A stretch of 52,852 nucleotides of DNA, taken from the NCBI GenBank assembly GCA_910589265.1, contig CAJUTQ010000071.1, positions 1-52,852 on the forward strand. Direction: 5' to 3'. Positions 41,871 through 50,183 of the stretch are shown here, piece after piece; position 1 is the first letter of the stretch; every line of letters starts with the position of its first letter. The notes under the pieces are model-generated. The model did not search any database. It was not told the DNA's origin and saw nothing but the letters and a program-made list of their open reading frames with translations. This stretch comes from an uncultured Lachnospiraceae bacterium. Its GTDB lineage: Bacteria; Bacillota; Clostridia; Lachnospirales; Lachnospiraceae. Made by a program: the position numbers and the translations under genes.

Positions 41871-42833
41871 ATGACTATGAGATATGTTATGTTATTTCCA
41901 GGGCAGGGAGCCCAGTACTTACATATGTGCTGTCACTTATATGAAAAAAGTGTTGAAACAAGAAAAATTTTTGAAACAGCCTCTCAAATTTTAGGATATG
42001 ATCTCTGGGATATGATTGAAAACGGAGATATGAAAACCTTGACAAAGTCAAAAAATGCCCAGCCTGCAGTTCTCACCGCAAGCTTTGCATTGTATCACCA
42101 TTTTATAAAAACGTATGAAAAAAAACCAGAAATAGTTGTAGGCCATAGCTTAGGAGAGATATCAGCCCTTGTATGTTCAGGAAGCATTCTCTTTGAGGAA
42201 GCCCTATCTTTTGTGAAAAGACGAGGAGAGCTGATGGAGGAGGCATTTTTAAAAAAGCTTGGATTTTCTGGAATTGTAACAAACTTAAGTCAGAAAAACT
42301 TAGAAAAGGTTATCATGGAGTTAAAAGAAGAGGGATATGTGGCTATCACAAGTTATAATTCCCCCAATCAGTTTATGGTTGGAGGAGTTAGAAAAATAGA
42401 AAAGCTTCTTGATGATAAAATAGAAGAATGGGGAGGGCAATATATTCCCCATAGAATGATTCCAATGAAGGTGGATGCCCCTTATCATAGCAAACAGATG
42501 AATGTTTTTCAAAAGGATTTTGAAGAAATAGTTCAGGGGATACATTTCTTTGCCCCTAGCATTCCTGTTTTTTCTACAGTTTGTAAAGATTTTATCCAAA
42601 ACACGGAAGAAATTTCCAGGTGGTTAGTAAAACAAATATCATCGCCTGTTTTATGGAATCAGGCGATAGAAGAAATCTCCAAGAAAAACTACGATGCATA
42701 TATAGATATAGGGCCCAATAGGATTATGAAAAATCTTATAGAAGAAAACCCAAAGATATTACCTGTCTTTGGGGCAGACAACGAGGATGAGGAGAAAAAA
42801 ATTTCTTCTTTATTTCTACAAGCAACAAGCTAA
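41871..42833 (+). CDS. free (trans-acting) acyltransferase, malonyl-CoA:ACP transacylase family
   Basis: 320 residues. FPGQGAQY opens the domain, GHSLGE holds Ser93, and the usual GAFHS/HAFH motif reads APYHS with catalytic His206. DIGPNRIMKNL near the end is the typical closing block. Two KS-containing units in the operon have no working AT, so this enzyme presumably loads their ACPs. Whether it uses malonyl-CoA or hydroxymalonyl-ACP cannot be read; the unusual Pro-Tyr in the specificity motif makes a non-malonyl substrate possible. Comparable free acyltransferases are FenF (iturin family) and ZmaF (zwittermicin). It is the last gene of the run, followed by a terminator. Confidence 0.9.
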   Translation: MTMRYVMLFPGQGAQYLHMCCHLYEKSVETRKIFETASQILGYDLWDMIENGDMKTLTKSKNAQPAVLTASFALYHHFIKTYEKKPEIVVGHSLGEISALVCSGSILFEEALSFVKRRGELMEEAFLKKLGFSGIVTNLSQKNLEKVIMELKEEGYVAITSYNSPNQFMVGGVRKIEKLLDDKIEEWGGQYIPHRMIPMKVDAPYHSKQMNVFQKDFEEIVQGIHFFAPSIPVFSTVCKDFIQNTEEISRWLVKQISSPVLWNQAIEEISKKNYDAYIDIGPNRIMKNLIEENPKILPVFGADNEDEEKKISSLFLQATS

Positions 42834-42855
42834 ATATGTGTACTTACAAAAGCCG

Positions 42856-42904
42856 AAAAGTGTGTAGGTTAAGGACAAAAGTTTAAGACTGGCACACTTT
42901 TTTA
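42856..42904 (+). terminator. terminator at the end of the biosynthetic run
   Basis: AAAAGTGTG (42856-42864) pairs perfectly with CACACTTTT (42893-42901), followed by more T residues, with a loop of about 28 bases. It sits between the acyltransferase stop and the convergent phosphopantetheinyl transferase, overlapping the latter's stop codon. The long loop weakens the call. Confidence 0.6.
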
Positions 42905-43612
42905 TTCGGATTTCAGTATATGCAGAAGAGAGGACAAATGGTGAAGTAATTGGCTGACAGTTATGAATTGGATAATCCCAGGAGACTCTTTGCTGCATAC
43001 AGATAGAGAATAGTCATTGTTCAACAAATAATTCTTCAATTTTACCTGTTTGTCTATATTATTTTTAGAATCTTTTACATATCCATGGAAAAGATTCGTT
43101 GAAAAAGAATTTAAATCAGTAAAAAGACCAGTACCTAAATATTTCATATAACTTTCCTTCAACGTCCAAATTTGAGTAAATCGTTTTGCTCTCATCTTTT
43201 CATCTGCTGGAAATAAGACACATTGTTTTTCTTCACAGGAAAAATATCCATTAACAATTTGCTCTAAATCAAAATGATAGGCAATTTTTTCAATGTCAAC
43301 CCCGATTTCACTGCTGCCTTGTGCCAATACAACCCAATGTCCGGAATGAGATATATTATAAAAAAAGTTCTTTAAGTTCTTTATATAGGCTTTTCCATAG
43401 GCATTATAAGTTATGGTAAGTTTTGGGACATGGTCAAACAATTGGGATAGACGAAAACGCAGTAATATCTCACCAAAAACACATCTTTTAGAGTCCTCTT
43501 GAAAACGAAAATGATCTGCTTTTGTCTTTCGTTCTTTTGTAACGATAGAATAAAATGTTTTGTATGTTTCAGTGTCAATCTTGGAAATATCCAGGCAATA
43601 TATTGTTATCAT
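42902..43612 (-). CDS. Sfp-type 4'-phosphopantetheinyl transferase
   Basis: 236 residues. GVDIEKI (residues 104-110) and FTQIWTLKESYMKYLGTGL (about 145-163) are the magnesium- and CoA-binding motifs of Sfp-type enzymes, and NISHSGHWVVLA precedes them. The enzyme converts apo carrier proteins to holo form. The operon contains eight carrier domains (three PCP and two ACP on the megasynthase, one ACP on the loading protein, two free ACPs), so a dedicated PPTase fits. It is convergent with the operon and divergent from the XRE gene, so it has its own promoter in 43613-43825. Confidence 0.93.
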   Translation of the reverse strand: MITIYCLDISKIDTETYKTFYSIVTKERKTKADHFRFQEDSKRCVFGEILLRFRLSQLFDHVPKLTITYNAYGKAYIKNLKNFFYNISHSGHWVVLAQGSSEIGVDIEKIAYHFDLEQIVNGYFSCEEKQCVLFPADEKMRAKRFTQIWTLKESYMKYLGTGLFTDLNSFSTNLFHGYVKDSKNNIDKQVKLKNYLLNNDYSLSVCSKESPGIIQFITVSQLLHHLSSLLHILKSE

Positions 43613-43825
43613 AAAAATCTCCAGGTTATCTTTTGAGCCTATCCCTTTTTACATTATTATTACATATATGTTAAAGGATTTCAATGAGGGTTATACAAAT
43701 ATTTTTTGGATATTTTTAATATCTTTTACATATTTATATTTTGTGTAATGAATTACTTCTATTTTTTGTGTCAGAAAATCAATTTTGGAGTATTATAATT
43801 AATAATATATTTTAGAGGTGCACAT

Positions 43826-44200
43826 ATGGAAAGCCGCATTAAACAACTTCGAGAAAATAGAGGTTTAATACAAGAGATTTTGGCTACGGAATTGGGAATA
43901 ACGCAGCAGATGCTTAGTAAATATGAGAGGGATATTACCCTTATAAAAGTGGATATTCTTAAAAAAATCGCTGAGTATTTTAATGTGACAACAGATTACT
44001 TGTTAGAAATTTCGGATGTTAAGAGAGATTTACAAGGACAGATGAAAATGAACAAAGCCTTAGATAAATATTTTGATTTGATTGAAATATATAAGGGATT
44101 TGATCCATACGATCAGGAGATGATATGGTCAATTATGCAGACTGTTAAAAAATCCCATGAACAACGAAAAAAGGATGAAAAGGTAACAAAAGAGAGTTGA
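43826..44200 (+). CDS. XRE-family transcriptional regulator (124 aa)
   Basis: Residues about 4-60 are a Cro/C1 helix-turn-helix (IKQLRENRGLIQEILATELG, then ITQQMLSKYERDIT), and VTTDYLLEIS ends the DNA-binding part. The C-terminal 60 residues are helical and charged. A perfect TATAAT at 43794-43799 and an AGAGGTG site precede the start; the -35 is unclear. It is followed 6 bases later by the LytTR regulator and may be co-transcribed with the Agr-type system. Divergence from the PPTase gene places it where it could control both. Confidence 0.85.
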   Translation: MESRIKQLRENRGLIQEILATELGITQQMLSKYERDITLIKVDILKKIAEYFNVTTDYLLEISDVKRDLQGQMKMNKALDKYFDLIEIYKGFDPYDQEMIWSIMQTVKKSHEQRKKDEKVTKES

Positions 44201-44206
44201 TGAATC

Positions 44207-44935
44207 ATGTTAAACATAGCAATTTGTGATGACGATATTCTAATGACAGGAAAAATGGAAATGCTAGTGCAAAACATAGGGAGACGGAATTTTGTTCCTA
44301 TAGAAATGGAAGTGTTTTGGAGTGGTGAAAGTTTGGTAGAAGCTGTTGCAAAAGAAAGTTGTTTTGACATTATTTATCTAGATATAGAAATGGGTAGGGA
44401 AGATGGTATTTCTACTGCTAAAAAGATAAGAAAATATGATAAAAATGTTCTGATTATTTATGTTACTAGTTATGAACACCACATGCAGGAATCTTTTTGC
44501 GTAAGACCTTTTCAATTTTTATTAAAGCCTGTAAGTGAACAGCAGCTTGAAGTATGTTTTAAAGAAGCTTATGAGGAAATTAATAGCAGGGATTTTTATT
44601 TCCAATATAGTTATCGGAGGGTGAATTATAAGATTCCGATTAGGGAAATTTTGTATTTTGAAAGTAATAGACGAAAAGTGTTAATTGTAACAATAAAGGA
44701 GACCTTTACTGTATACAGAAAATTAAATGAGATTGAAGATAGCCTGAAAAGATGTAAAATGTCTTTTTTGCGGGTTCATCAATCATTTCTTGTCAATTAT
44801 AAGCATGTAGAAAAACAGTCTTATGATTTTGTTGTAATGGATAATGGAAAGAGAATTTCCATTAGTGAAGACAGAAGAAAGATGATCAGCGAACAGTATT
44901 GCTCAATGGAGGATACCTTTTATGTTGATGAATAA
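44207..44935 (+). CDS. LytTR response regulator, AgrA-like
   Basis: 242 residues. A receiver domain (ICDDDILMTGKM at the start, IIYLDIEMGREDG with phospho-acceptor Asp59, LLKPVS with the conserved Lys) is followed from about residue 135 by a LytTR DNA-binding domain (YFESNRRKVLIVTI, RVHQSFLVNYKHV). This is the architecture of AgrA/ComE proteins that read peptide quorum signals. The stop overlaps the start of the histidine kinase gene. Direct targets are probably agrDB downstream and possibly the biosynthetic operon; no clear LytTR box was found by eye at the operon promoter. Confidence 0.92.
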   Translation: MLNIAICDDDILMTGKMEMLVQNIGRRNFVPIEMEVFWSGESLVEAVAKESCFDIIYLDIEMGREDGISTAKKIRKYDKNVLIIYVTSYEHHMQESFCVRPFQFLLKPVSEQQLEVCFKEAYEEINSRDFYFQYSYRRVNYKIPIREILYFESNRRKVLIVTIKETFTVYRKLNEIEDSLKRCKMSFLRVHQSFLVNYKHVEKQSYDFVVMDNGKRISISEDRRKMISEQYCSMEDTFYVDE

Positions 44936-46235
44936 CGTATTAGCCTATGGAACAGATATATTGCTTATTGGATTTGCAATATATCTGTTTTGTTCCTATT
45001 TTGATATTTTTTTTAGAAGAAGAAATAAGATGTGGATAAATACTGGGCTTTTTATATTTGCAGTATGGCAGTTAATAATCGTAAAAAGCAGCGGGCTTCC
45101 AGTTTACATGAATATTAGTATTACGACTATAGCCACCTTTTTTGCCGTTTTCATTGTATATGAGGAGGGATTTTGGAAGAAATGTATATTTTCCATAACA
45201 TTTAACGCTATATGGATGCTATTAGAAGTATTATGTGGCTATATACTTTTATTTTATTGTAAGCAATTCGTTGTCCTTCAGGAATTAAAGCCACTGGGTT
45301 CCTTTATTTCAAAACTTTTATTTTTATTAATTATTCTTTCCTTAAGAAGAGTATTTATGGATGACGAGATAAAGGAGTTGTCAGTGCAATATAGCATGAT
45401 GCTTGCTTTCATTCCAATAGGGAGCATTTACATTATGAACAATATTTTTATGTTCTACTATAAAGTAAATAGTAGATTGGTAAATGTTCATTTGACGGTA
45501 ATAGCAGTTATATTGCTGTCTATAAACGTACTCATCTTTTATCTTTATATGAAGCTGGCAGCAGATCTACAGTTAGGCCACATAACTTCTATTTATGAAC
45601 ATCAGTTGGAACTTTGTGAACACCATCAGGAAGAAAGAGAACTATCTATTCTTCAGATGAGGGACATGAAACACAATATGAAAAATAATTTGGTTTCAAT
45701 TTTAGCATTGGCAGAAAAGAAAGAATGTGACAAAATTGTGAATTTTGTCAATGAAATAATGGAAGAGGGAGGAATGAAAATATCGTCTATTACAAACAGT
45801 GGGAATGTTGTTATTGATTCATTAATTGGATATTGGTATGTAGTAGCAAAAAAAGTAGGAATTGATTTTTCAGTAAATATTCATATTCCAATGAAAATGC
45901 CATTTAAAGGTGCAGATTTATGCTTAATACTAGGAAATCTTTTGGAAAATGCTGTAGAAGCGGCAAGAAAAGGAGAGGAAGAAAAGTATATAAAGGTTCA
46001 TATGAAATATGATAAAAATAATCTTTTATTGTTTGTAATGAATAATTACAAAACTCAGTTAATAAAAACAAAGGATAAAAGATTGAAATCTACAAAAACA
46101 GACTCTGGAAATCATGGAGTTGGTCTGCCTTCTGTCTATAGGGCTGCCGCAAAGTATCATGGAACTGTCATTATAGAAGACTCTATTCCAGGGAGATTTT
46201 TGATTCGAGTCATCTTGTATGGGAAATATTTATAA
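44922..46235 (+). CDS. GHKL sensor histidine kinase, AgrC-like
   Basis: 437 residues. The N-terminal 215 residues hold six membrane segments. The dimerisation helix MRDMKHNMKNNLVSILALAE contains the phospho-acceptor His251. The GHKL ATPase follows with N-box GNLLENAVEAARKG and G-box NHGVGLPSVYRAAAKYHG (each shortened form typical of AgrC and ComD). It would sense the thiolactone peptide made from the AgrD encoded 180 bases downstream. Translational start overlaps the regulator gene; the Met two codons later is an alternative. Confidence 0.92.
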   Translation: MLMNNVLAYGTDILLIGFAIYLFCSYFDIFFRRRNKMWINTGLFIFAVWQLIIVKSSGLPVYMNISITTIATFFAVFIVYEEGFWKKCIFSITFNAIWMLLEVLCGYILLFYCKQFVVLQELKPLGSFISKLLFLLIILSLRRVFMDDEIKELSVQYSMMLAFIPIGSIYIMNNIFMFYYKVNSRLVNVHLTVIAVILLSINVLIFYLYMKLAADLQLGHITSIYEHQLELCEHHQEERELSILQMRDMKHNMKNNLVSILALAEKKECDKIVNFVNEIMEEGGMKISSITNSGNVVIDSLIGYWYVVAKKVGIDFSVNIHIPMKMPFKGADLCLILGNLLENAVEAARKGEEEKYIKVHMKYDKNNLLLFVMNNYKTQLIKTKDKRLKSTKTDSGNHGVGLPSVYRAAAKYHGTVIIEDSIPGRFLIRVILYGKYL

Positions 46236-46314
46236 TTTTATACAAACATATACTTTTTTATCATAAATTTTCCAGAAAAAATTACATATATCCTCGGTTT
46301 TTTTACACTAAACA

Positions 46315-46346
46315 ATTTTTGTGAGATTTTTGTTTTAAATTTTTAT
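46315..46346 (+). repeat. three phased ATTTTTGT-like repeats upstream of agrD
   Basis: ATTTTTGT at 46315 and 46326 and ATTTTTAT at 46339 are spaced 11 and 13 bases apart, about one helical turn. They lie 70-100 bases upstream of agrD. They could be a regulator site, or a bend in simply AT-rich DNA. Confidence 0.3.
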
Positions 46347-46415
46347 ATAGAACACTTGGGTGTCAAAAATGCCTTTGAGTTTTTAATCTTAGAAAAAAGA
46401 AAGGAGAACAATAGG

Positions 46416-46571
46416 ATGAATTCTAAAAAAGTAAAAAATCAGGCGGTAAAGGTGTTAGCGAATGTATCATTAAAACTAGGCAAAATATCAGCAGACAGCG
46501 CCTGCTGTTATATTTTTCATCAGCCTAAAATGCCAGAAGCATTGAAAAAAATGAAAACTTTTTCAAAATGA
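46416..46571 (+). CDS. agrD: AgrD-type cyclic lactone autoinducer precursor
   Basis: 51 residues from the ATG at 46416 (AAGGAGA upstream); a longer in-frame start at 46356 is rejected because it lacks a binding site and AgrD precursors are about 45-55 residues. The N-terminal amphipathic helix VKVLANVSLKLGKISADSA is followed by ACCYIFHQPKMPEALKKMK. This has the order leader - Cys - short hydrophobic ring - charged/proline tail. The ring is probably Cys30 or Cys31 joined to Phe34 or His35, with cleavage before QPKMPE. The two adjacent Cys leave the ring size open. The stop overlaps agrB (ATGA). Confidence 0.88.
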   Translation: MNSKKVKNQAVKVLANVSLKLGKISADSACCYIFHQPKMPEALKKMKTFSK

Positions 46572-47164
46572 AGCATATAGCGGAAAAATTAACAAAATAT
46601 GTTGTGAAAGCTAGTGCTGTTTCAGAGGAATATTATGCAATATACCAATATGGATTTCAAATTGGACTTGAAATGCTATGCTGTTTTATAGCCTGCTTGT
46701 CCATAGGAGTATATTTGCAAATGATTCCTGAATTTATTGTTTATACAGGGACTTTTATTTTGTTAAGAACCTATGCTGGTGGAATACATTTAAATAGTTT
46801 TGCCTCATGTTTTGTATGTTCTGTCATGGTACAGACATTTGCTTTCCTAATCAACCGTATGTACAAGTTGCCTCTCATGGGCGCTTGGGTAGTCATAGTA
46901 GTAAGCAATCTTTTCATATGGAAATTTGCCCCTGTAGAAAATATAAACAGGGAGCTGGATAGTGAGGAGAAAATACATTGTAAAAAACGTACTATGAAAA
47001 TAATCATAGGCATTCTCATAGGAGCCGTTTTCTTTACCTTTAGGGGAAAAGAAGAAATGGTGTCAATCATTGCATTGACTGTTTTCATTGTTTTGATTTC
47101 CCAATGGATGGGTATATGGAAATATAAAATAGAAAAAAACAAAAATCATAGGGCGTATGATTAA
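46568..47164 (+). CDS. agrB: AgrB accessory gene regulator endopeptidase
   Basis: 198 residues with about five to six membrane segments. The catalytic pair is in LRTYAGGIHLNSFASCFVC: His74 and Cys81, seven residues apart as in staphylococcal AgrB. It removes the C-terminal tail of AgrD and forms the thiolactone. The ATG overlaps the agrD stop. It is followed by a good terminator, closing the regulatory operon. Confidence 0.93.
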   Translation: MKHIAEKLTKYVVKASAVSEEYYAIYQYGFQIGLEMLCCFIACLSIGVYLQMIPEFIVYTGTFILLRTYAGGIHLNSFASCFVCSVMVQTFAFLINRMYKLPLMGAWVVIVVSNLFIWKFAPVENINRELDSEEKIHCKKRTMKIIIGILIGAVFFTFRGKEEMVSIIALTVFIVLISQWMGIWKYKIEKNKNHRAYD

Positions 47165-47222
47165 GGGGGGCATGTAAAAACCTGTCTTTTAAAATAAGGA
47201 GTTTCCTGTATCTTTTCAAATA

Positions 47223-47275
47223 AGTGTAGAAGATAAAGCATTTTATAAATGCGTTATCCTCTGCACTGTTTTTTT
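47223..47275 (+). terminator. intrinsic terminator after agrB
   Basis: AGTGTAGAAGATAA (47223-47236) pairs with TTATCCTCTGCACT (47254-47267) with two G-U or mismatch positions. An inner GCATTT/AAATGC stem is present, and seven T residues follow (47269-47275). Confidence 0.8.
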
Positions 47276-47410
47276 GATTGTATATATAAGTTTTGGAAGA
47301 AAAAGTTTTCTTCTAAAAGAAATTCATGATATAATATGCAAAGATTACAATACTATAAATTTTTCATTTTTTTTACAATGGGTGGGGCCGGCATGGAAAT
47401 GGAGGGTTTT

Positions 47411-48364
47411 ATGCATAAAGAAATGAAAAAATTTGCGCAAGAAAATGGATTTCTAATAGAAACAAAAAAGGAGATTGCTTATGGGCAAAAAAATGGCTTC
47501 TTTTTTGTCATTTATCAAATGCCTATTTCCATATACAGCCATAGAGTGCAGCTTTTTGTAAAGCTAAAAAGAGGGGAGAGAGAGGCTTTTTTTTCTGATT
47601 TCCTCAATGAATGTAAAGAGAGATATGAATATTTGTTAAACGCCTATTTTAGCGGGGAGAAAATGATTGCCCAGTTTCAAGGAAAGGAAGGGGAATGGGA
47701 GGAAAACTATAGCCTTTCCATAGATGCCTTTTTGGAAGAAATTACAAGATACTGTAAAGGAAAGGGATTTATCCAGTGCTGTGAAGGATGCGGCAAAGAA
47801 TATGGATTGAGTTTTTGTGAGCTGGAAGGGGAAGACAGCATTATCTGTTCTGATTGTTTTGATAAAAAGTTGAAAGAGGAGAAGGCATGGGAAAAAAATG
47901 GGAATTTCCTTGGAGGAGTCATAGGAGGATTTTTAGGTTCTTTTATAGGAGTGGCTTTCTGGACTCTTCTAGGGCAGCTAGGCTATGATTCCTCCATAGC
48001 AGGGATGGTGATGATTTTCTTTGCTCTAAAAGGTTATGAGAAATTTAGCGGTAAGCTGGATAAAGGGGGGATTGCAGCATGTAGTCTTCTTTGCCTTCTC
48101 ATGATTTGGGTGGCAGAGCAGACTACATGGGCCTTTCTCTTTTACAATCAGTGGAAGATATACAATCAGATTACTTATTTTGAGACTTTTCGAAATATCC
48201 CTTCTCTTATAAAGGAAGAAGAGTTTGGGGAAATAAGAATGGCCTTAAGGGAAGACTTAATAAAAGGATATATGATGATGGCTTTAGGCGCCTTTGGAAC
48301 AGTGAGGCAAGCTTTTCGAAATAGTAAAAAAACAGGAGTAAAACGGATTACTCCTGTTAATTAA
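47411..48364 (+). CDS. membrane protein with internal zinc-ribbon-like Cys cluster, unknown function
   Basis: About 317 residues from the ATG at 47411, which has GGAGGG upstream; starts at 47393 and 47399 are also possible. The N-terminal 130 residues are soluble. A Cys cluster CCEGCGKEYG...CSDC lies around residues 134-162. Hydrophobic segments follow (GGVIGGFLGSFIGVAFWTLLG, then a segment near GMVMIFFALKG, then CSLLCLLMIWVAEQ), with a soluble tail. This resembles clostridial zinc-ribbon membrane proteins of no known role; I cannot name a family. The 3' end is convergent with, and overlaps by 8 bases, the ABC transporter gene on the other strand. Confidence 0.75.
   Translation: MHKEMKKFAQENGFLIETKKEIAYGQKNGFFFVIYQMPISIYSHRVQLFVKLKRGEREAFFSDFLNECKERYEYLLNAYFSGEKMIAQFQGKEGEWEENYSLSIDAFLEEITRYCKGKGFIQCCEGCGKEYGLSFCELEGEDSIICSDCFDKKLKEEKAWEKNGNFLGGVIGGFLGSFIGVAFWTLLGQLGYDSSIAGMVMIFFALKGYEKFSGKLDKGGIAACSLLCLLMIWVAEQTTWAFLFYNQWKIYNQITYFETFRNIPSLIKEEEFGEIRMALREDLIKGYMMMALGAFGTVRQAFRNSKKTGVKRITPVN
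48331..48358 (-). terminator. terminator of the ABC exporter genes, inside the convergent gene
   Basis: AACAGGAGTAA (48331-48341) and TTACTCCTGTT (48348-48358) form an 11-bp perfect stem with a 6-base loop. On the minus strand it is followed by TTTTTTACTATT, so it terminates the ABC exporter transcript. It lies within the last codons of the plus-strand membrane protein gene. Confidence 0.75.
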
Positions 48365-50183
48365 ATACTTTTAAGGACTCTTCTTCCTCAAACTGCTTGG
48401 AGTAAAGATGATAATAATATCCTTTTCCTTCTAAAAGTTCCTGATGGGTTCCTCTTTCAATAATTTTTCCGTCTTTTACAACAAGAATAAAGTCGGCTTT
48501 TCGTATGGTGGAGAGACGGTGAGCAATAACAAAGGAAGTGTGGCCTTTAAGGAGTTCTTCAGTAGCTTTTTGAATGAGTTGTTCTGTTTTTGTGTCAATG
48601 GAGGAGGTTGCCTCATCCAGAACAAAGATGGCAGGATGGGCTAGGATGGCCCTTGCAAAAGAGATGAGCTGTTTCTCTCCTGTAGATAAACGGCCTCCGC
48701 TTTCTCCCACATCACTATCATATCCATTTTCTAATTTTTGAATGACAACATCTGCTAAAACTTTTTTGGCGGCCTCTTGAATTTCTTCATCTGTGGCATT
48801 TAAATTTCCATACCGAATATTTTCCCGGATAGTTCCAGAAAATAAATGGGGGTTTTGAAGGACATAGCCCATCTGGCTGTGAAGCCATAGCTGGGAGCGT
48901 TCTCTGTAATCCACCCCGTCTATGAGAATTTGCCCCTCTGTAGGTTCAAAAAAACGTCCTGCCAGATTAACAAGGGTAGATTTTCCAGCTCCTGTTTCCC
49001 CCACAATAGCTACATTGGTGCCAGCTGGCACTTTTAGATTAAAATGGCGAAGCACATATTCTTTCCCATCTGGATACATAAAGGACACGTCTTTAAATTC
49101 AATATCTCCTTTAATTTTTTCCCAGTTTTCTTTTTTCGGAAAAAAGGAATCCCCATATTTGGAAATAACTTCTGGCCTATCGATCACATTTGGTTTTTGC
49201 TCAAGCAAATCGGTGACCCGTTCAATATTTGCCTGACAAGAGATTAAGTCTGCCAATAGCCTGGCCAGCTGCTGAACGGGTTCAAAGATAACGACAGCAT
49301 AAGAGATAAAGACGGATAAAGTGCCTAGAGGAATTTGACCTATTTCCACCATAAAACCCCCTTTAGCCAGAACAATGGCAGCTGCAGAGGAGCTGAAAAA
49401 AAGTACTGTAGGAATATAGATAGCATTAAGCTTGGCAGAGCGGCTGGCTGCCTGGTGCATTTGGGCTGTCTTTTGATAAAATTCCCTTTCATTGTCCTTC
49501 TCAATGACCATGCTTTTGGATGTTTTTACTCCCGTAATCCCTTCGTTATATAGGCTTGTAATCTGGGAATTGATTTTTCGAACTTTTCGGTTCCAATGGA
49601 GAATTTTATTTTGAAAGTATACAGTAAGGACAGCAATGCATGGCACAATGAGAACAATAATCAAAGCTAGTTTGCTATTGAGGAAAAACATAATGGCAAA
49701 TACGCTCACTACATAGATCCATGCCCAAAACATATCTACAATGCCCCAGGCAGTCATGCTGGCAATACGCAGGGTGTCGCTCATGACCCGGGCATGTATA
49801 TATCCTACTGGTGTTGTATTGAAATAAGAAAAGGACAAGGTTTGTAAGTGCTGGAACTGAGCCCATTTTAAATCCTTTCCAACATTCATATCAATGACTG
49901 TAGCTGCATGGACGGAGAAATAGACAAGGAGAGTTTGGGCGCCAATGACTGCTACATAGAGGAGGGTAAAAGGAAAGAGTCCTTCTAGAGAATGCTTTGT
50001 AATGAACTGGTTAATGGCAGCGCTTTGAAAGAGAGGGACTGAGACGTCAACCGCTGCCAGAAGAATGTTCAGTCCTAAAGTAATCATAAAATAGTTCTTA
50101 TAGGGTTTAAAAAAGGGCAGCATTTTTGCCCAAACCTGAAGAGAAAAGGGTTTGTTGTATTCTTGTTCTTCGTAAGCAGCCAT
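48357..50183 (-). CDS. heterodimeric ABC exporter subunit with catalytic NBD
   Basis: 608 residues: six membrane segments in residues 1-330, then a nucleotide-binding domain. Walker A is GETGAGKST, the signature LSTGEKQLISFARAIL and Walker B IFVLDEATSSID with the catalytic Glu. The fold is the type IV (multidrug/lipid) exporter. Its ATG shares one base with the stop of the upstream partner (TAATG). With the partner's degenerate Walker B this matches the BmrCD/TM287-288 class with one active and one degenerate ATP site. Substrate unknown; drug or lipid export is the family role. Confidence 0.92.
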   Translation of the reverse strand: MAAYEEQEYNKPFSLQVWAKMLPFFKPYKNYFMITLGLNILLAAVDVSVPLFQSAAINQFITKHSLEGLFPFTLLYVAVIGAQTLLVYFSVHAATVIDMNVGKDLKWAQFQHLQTLSFSYFNTTPVGYIHARVMSDTLRIASMTAWGIVDMFWAWIYVVSVFAIMFFLNSKLALIIVLIVPCIAVLTVYFQNKILHWNRKVRKINSQITSLYNEGITGVKTSKSMVIEKDNEREFYQKTAQMHQAASRSAKLNAIYIPTVLFFSSSAAAIVLAKGGFMVEIGQIPLGTLSVFISYAVVIFEPVQQLARLLADLISCQANIERVTDLLEQKPNVIDRPEVISKYGDSFFPKKENWEKIKGDIEFKDVSFMYPDGKEYVLRHFNLKVPAGTNVAIVGETGAGKSTLVNLAGRFFEPTEGQILIDGVDYRERSQLWLHSQMGYVLQNPHLFSGTIRENIRYGNLNATDEEIQEAAKKVLADVVIQKLENGYDSDVGESGGRLSTGEKQLISFARAILAHPAIFVLDEATSSIDTKTEQLIQKATEELLKGHTSFVIAHRLSTIRKADFILVVKDGKIIERGTHQELLEGKGYYYHLYSKQFEEEESLKVFN

